DNA from: Methylococcaceae bacterium UBA659
Lineage (GTDB): Bacteria; Pseudomonadota; Gammaproteobacteria; Methylococcales; Methylomonadaceae
Direction of reading: 5' to 3'
DNA: 6,196 nt
Assembly (NCBI GenBank): GCA_002299495.1
Contig: DBNZ01000111.1
Coordinates: forward strand, 1-6,196
The number at the start of each line of letters is the position of its first letter. Position 1 is the stretch's first letter. Positions 6,015 to 6,196 of this stretch are shown here, in pieces. The notes below the pieces were generated by a model, which was not told where the DNA came from, ran no database searches, and saw only the letters and a list, made by a program, of their open reading frames with translations. A program made the position numbers and the translations under genes.

Positions 6015-6196
6015 ATGAACACACCCGCAAAAAGTTCCAACACCGTCTGGCATCATGCCACCGTCACCCGCGCCGACCGGGAAAAGCTGCACAGACATAA
6101 GAGCGCCATACTTTGGTTTACCGGCTTGTCAGGCTCTGGCAAATCCACCCTAGCGCATGCCGTCGAGGACTCTTTGTACAAACAAGGCGTCTCCAC
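6015..6196 (+). CDS. cysC: Adenylylsulfate (APS) kinase, 3' end outside window
   Basis: Sixty complete codons are visible before the right edge. The translation has V-W-H-H near residue 12, a basic linker (R-E-K-L-H-R-H-K), then A-I-L-W-F-T-G-L-S-G-S-G-K-S-T, with the P-loop G-L-S-G-S-G-K-S at 37-44, and later L-Y-K-Q-G-V-S-T. This matches the N-terminus of stand-alone CysC, which phosphorylates APS with ATP to make PAPS for sulfate assimilation or sulfotransferases. There is no preceding CysN-type GTPase domain, so it is not the C-terminal part of a CysNC fusion. The start at 6015 gives a lead before the conserved Trp similar to E. coli CysC; an in-frame TTG at 5988 has no binding site. No Shine-Dalgarno is seen. 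It is on the same strand as the DHH gene and likely co-transcribed, with no terminator in the 53-base gap. Confidence 0.93.
   Translation, partial: MNTPAKSSNTVWHHATVTRADREKLHRHKSAILWFTGLSGSGKSTLAHAVEDSLYKQGVS

Overview
The window is a gene-dense piece of a Gram-negative bacterial chromosome, probably a gammaproteobacterium. The evidence is an MCE/Mla-type envelope lipid transporter, a lipoprotein whose lipobox and +2 Ser suit Lol sorting to the outer membrane, and a CysC close in sequence to enterobacterial APS kinases. I cannot name the genus from sequence alone. No rRNA, tRNA, insertion sequence, phage gene or CRISPR array is visible, and no stretch over 100 bases lacks a gene.

Minus strand (positions 4949 down to 1). 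This is a tightly packed run read right to left: an AI-2E/PerM-family membrane protein, a STAS-MlaE fusion permease, an MlaF-type ATPase, an MlaD-type MCE protein, and a PqiC-like ABC auxiliary lipoprotein. Junctions are a 4-base gap, a 4-base ATGA overlap, a 1-base gap and a 2-base gap, so the five are almost certainly one operon. After a 53-base gap comes the start of an ASCH-domain gene that runs off the left edge. The four middle genes form one predicted machine. The permease and ATPase sit in or on the inner membrane, the MCE protein is anchored there and projects into the periplasm, and the lipoprotein probably docks at the outer membrane. A separate MlaB is replaced by the N-terminal STAS domain of the permease, and no MlaC carrier is encoded here.

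Plus strand (positions 4990 to 6196). A DHH/DHHA1 phosphoesterase gene starts 40 bases from the AI-2E reading frame, and 53 bases after its stop lies the 5' end of cysC (APS kinase), cut by the right edge. The pair suggests a link between PAPS synthesis and removal of its by-product pAp, because some DHH/DHHA1 enzymes act on pAp; this is inference.

Most of the window is conserved housekeeping-type content. The points most worth a second look are the composite lipid-transport operon with an AI-2E protein at its head, the DHH-cysC pairing, an Arg in the usually His position of the DHHA1 glycine motif, and a short direct repeat sitting where the cysC ribosome binding site should be. I found no convincing undescribed system.
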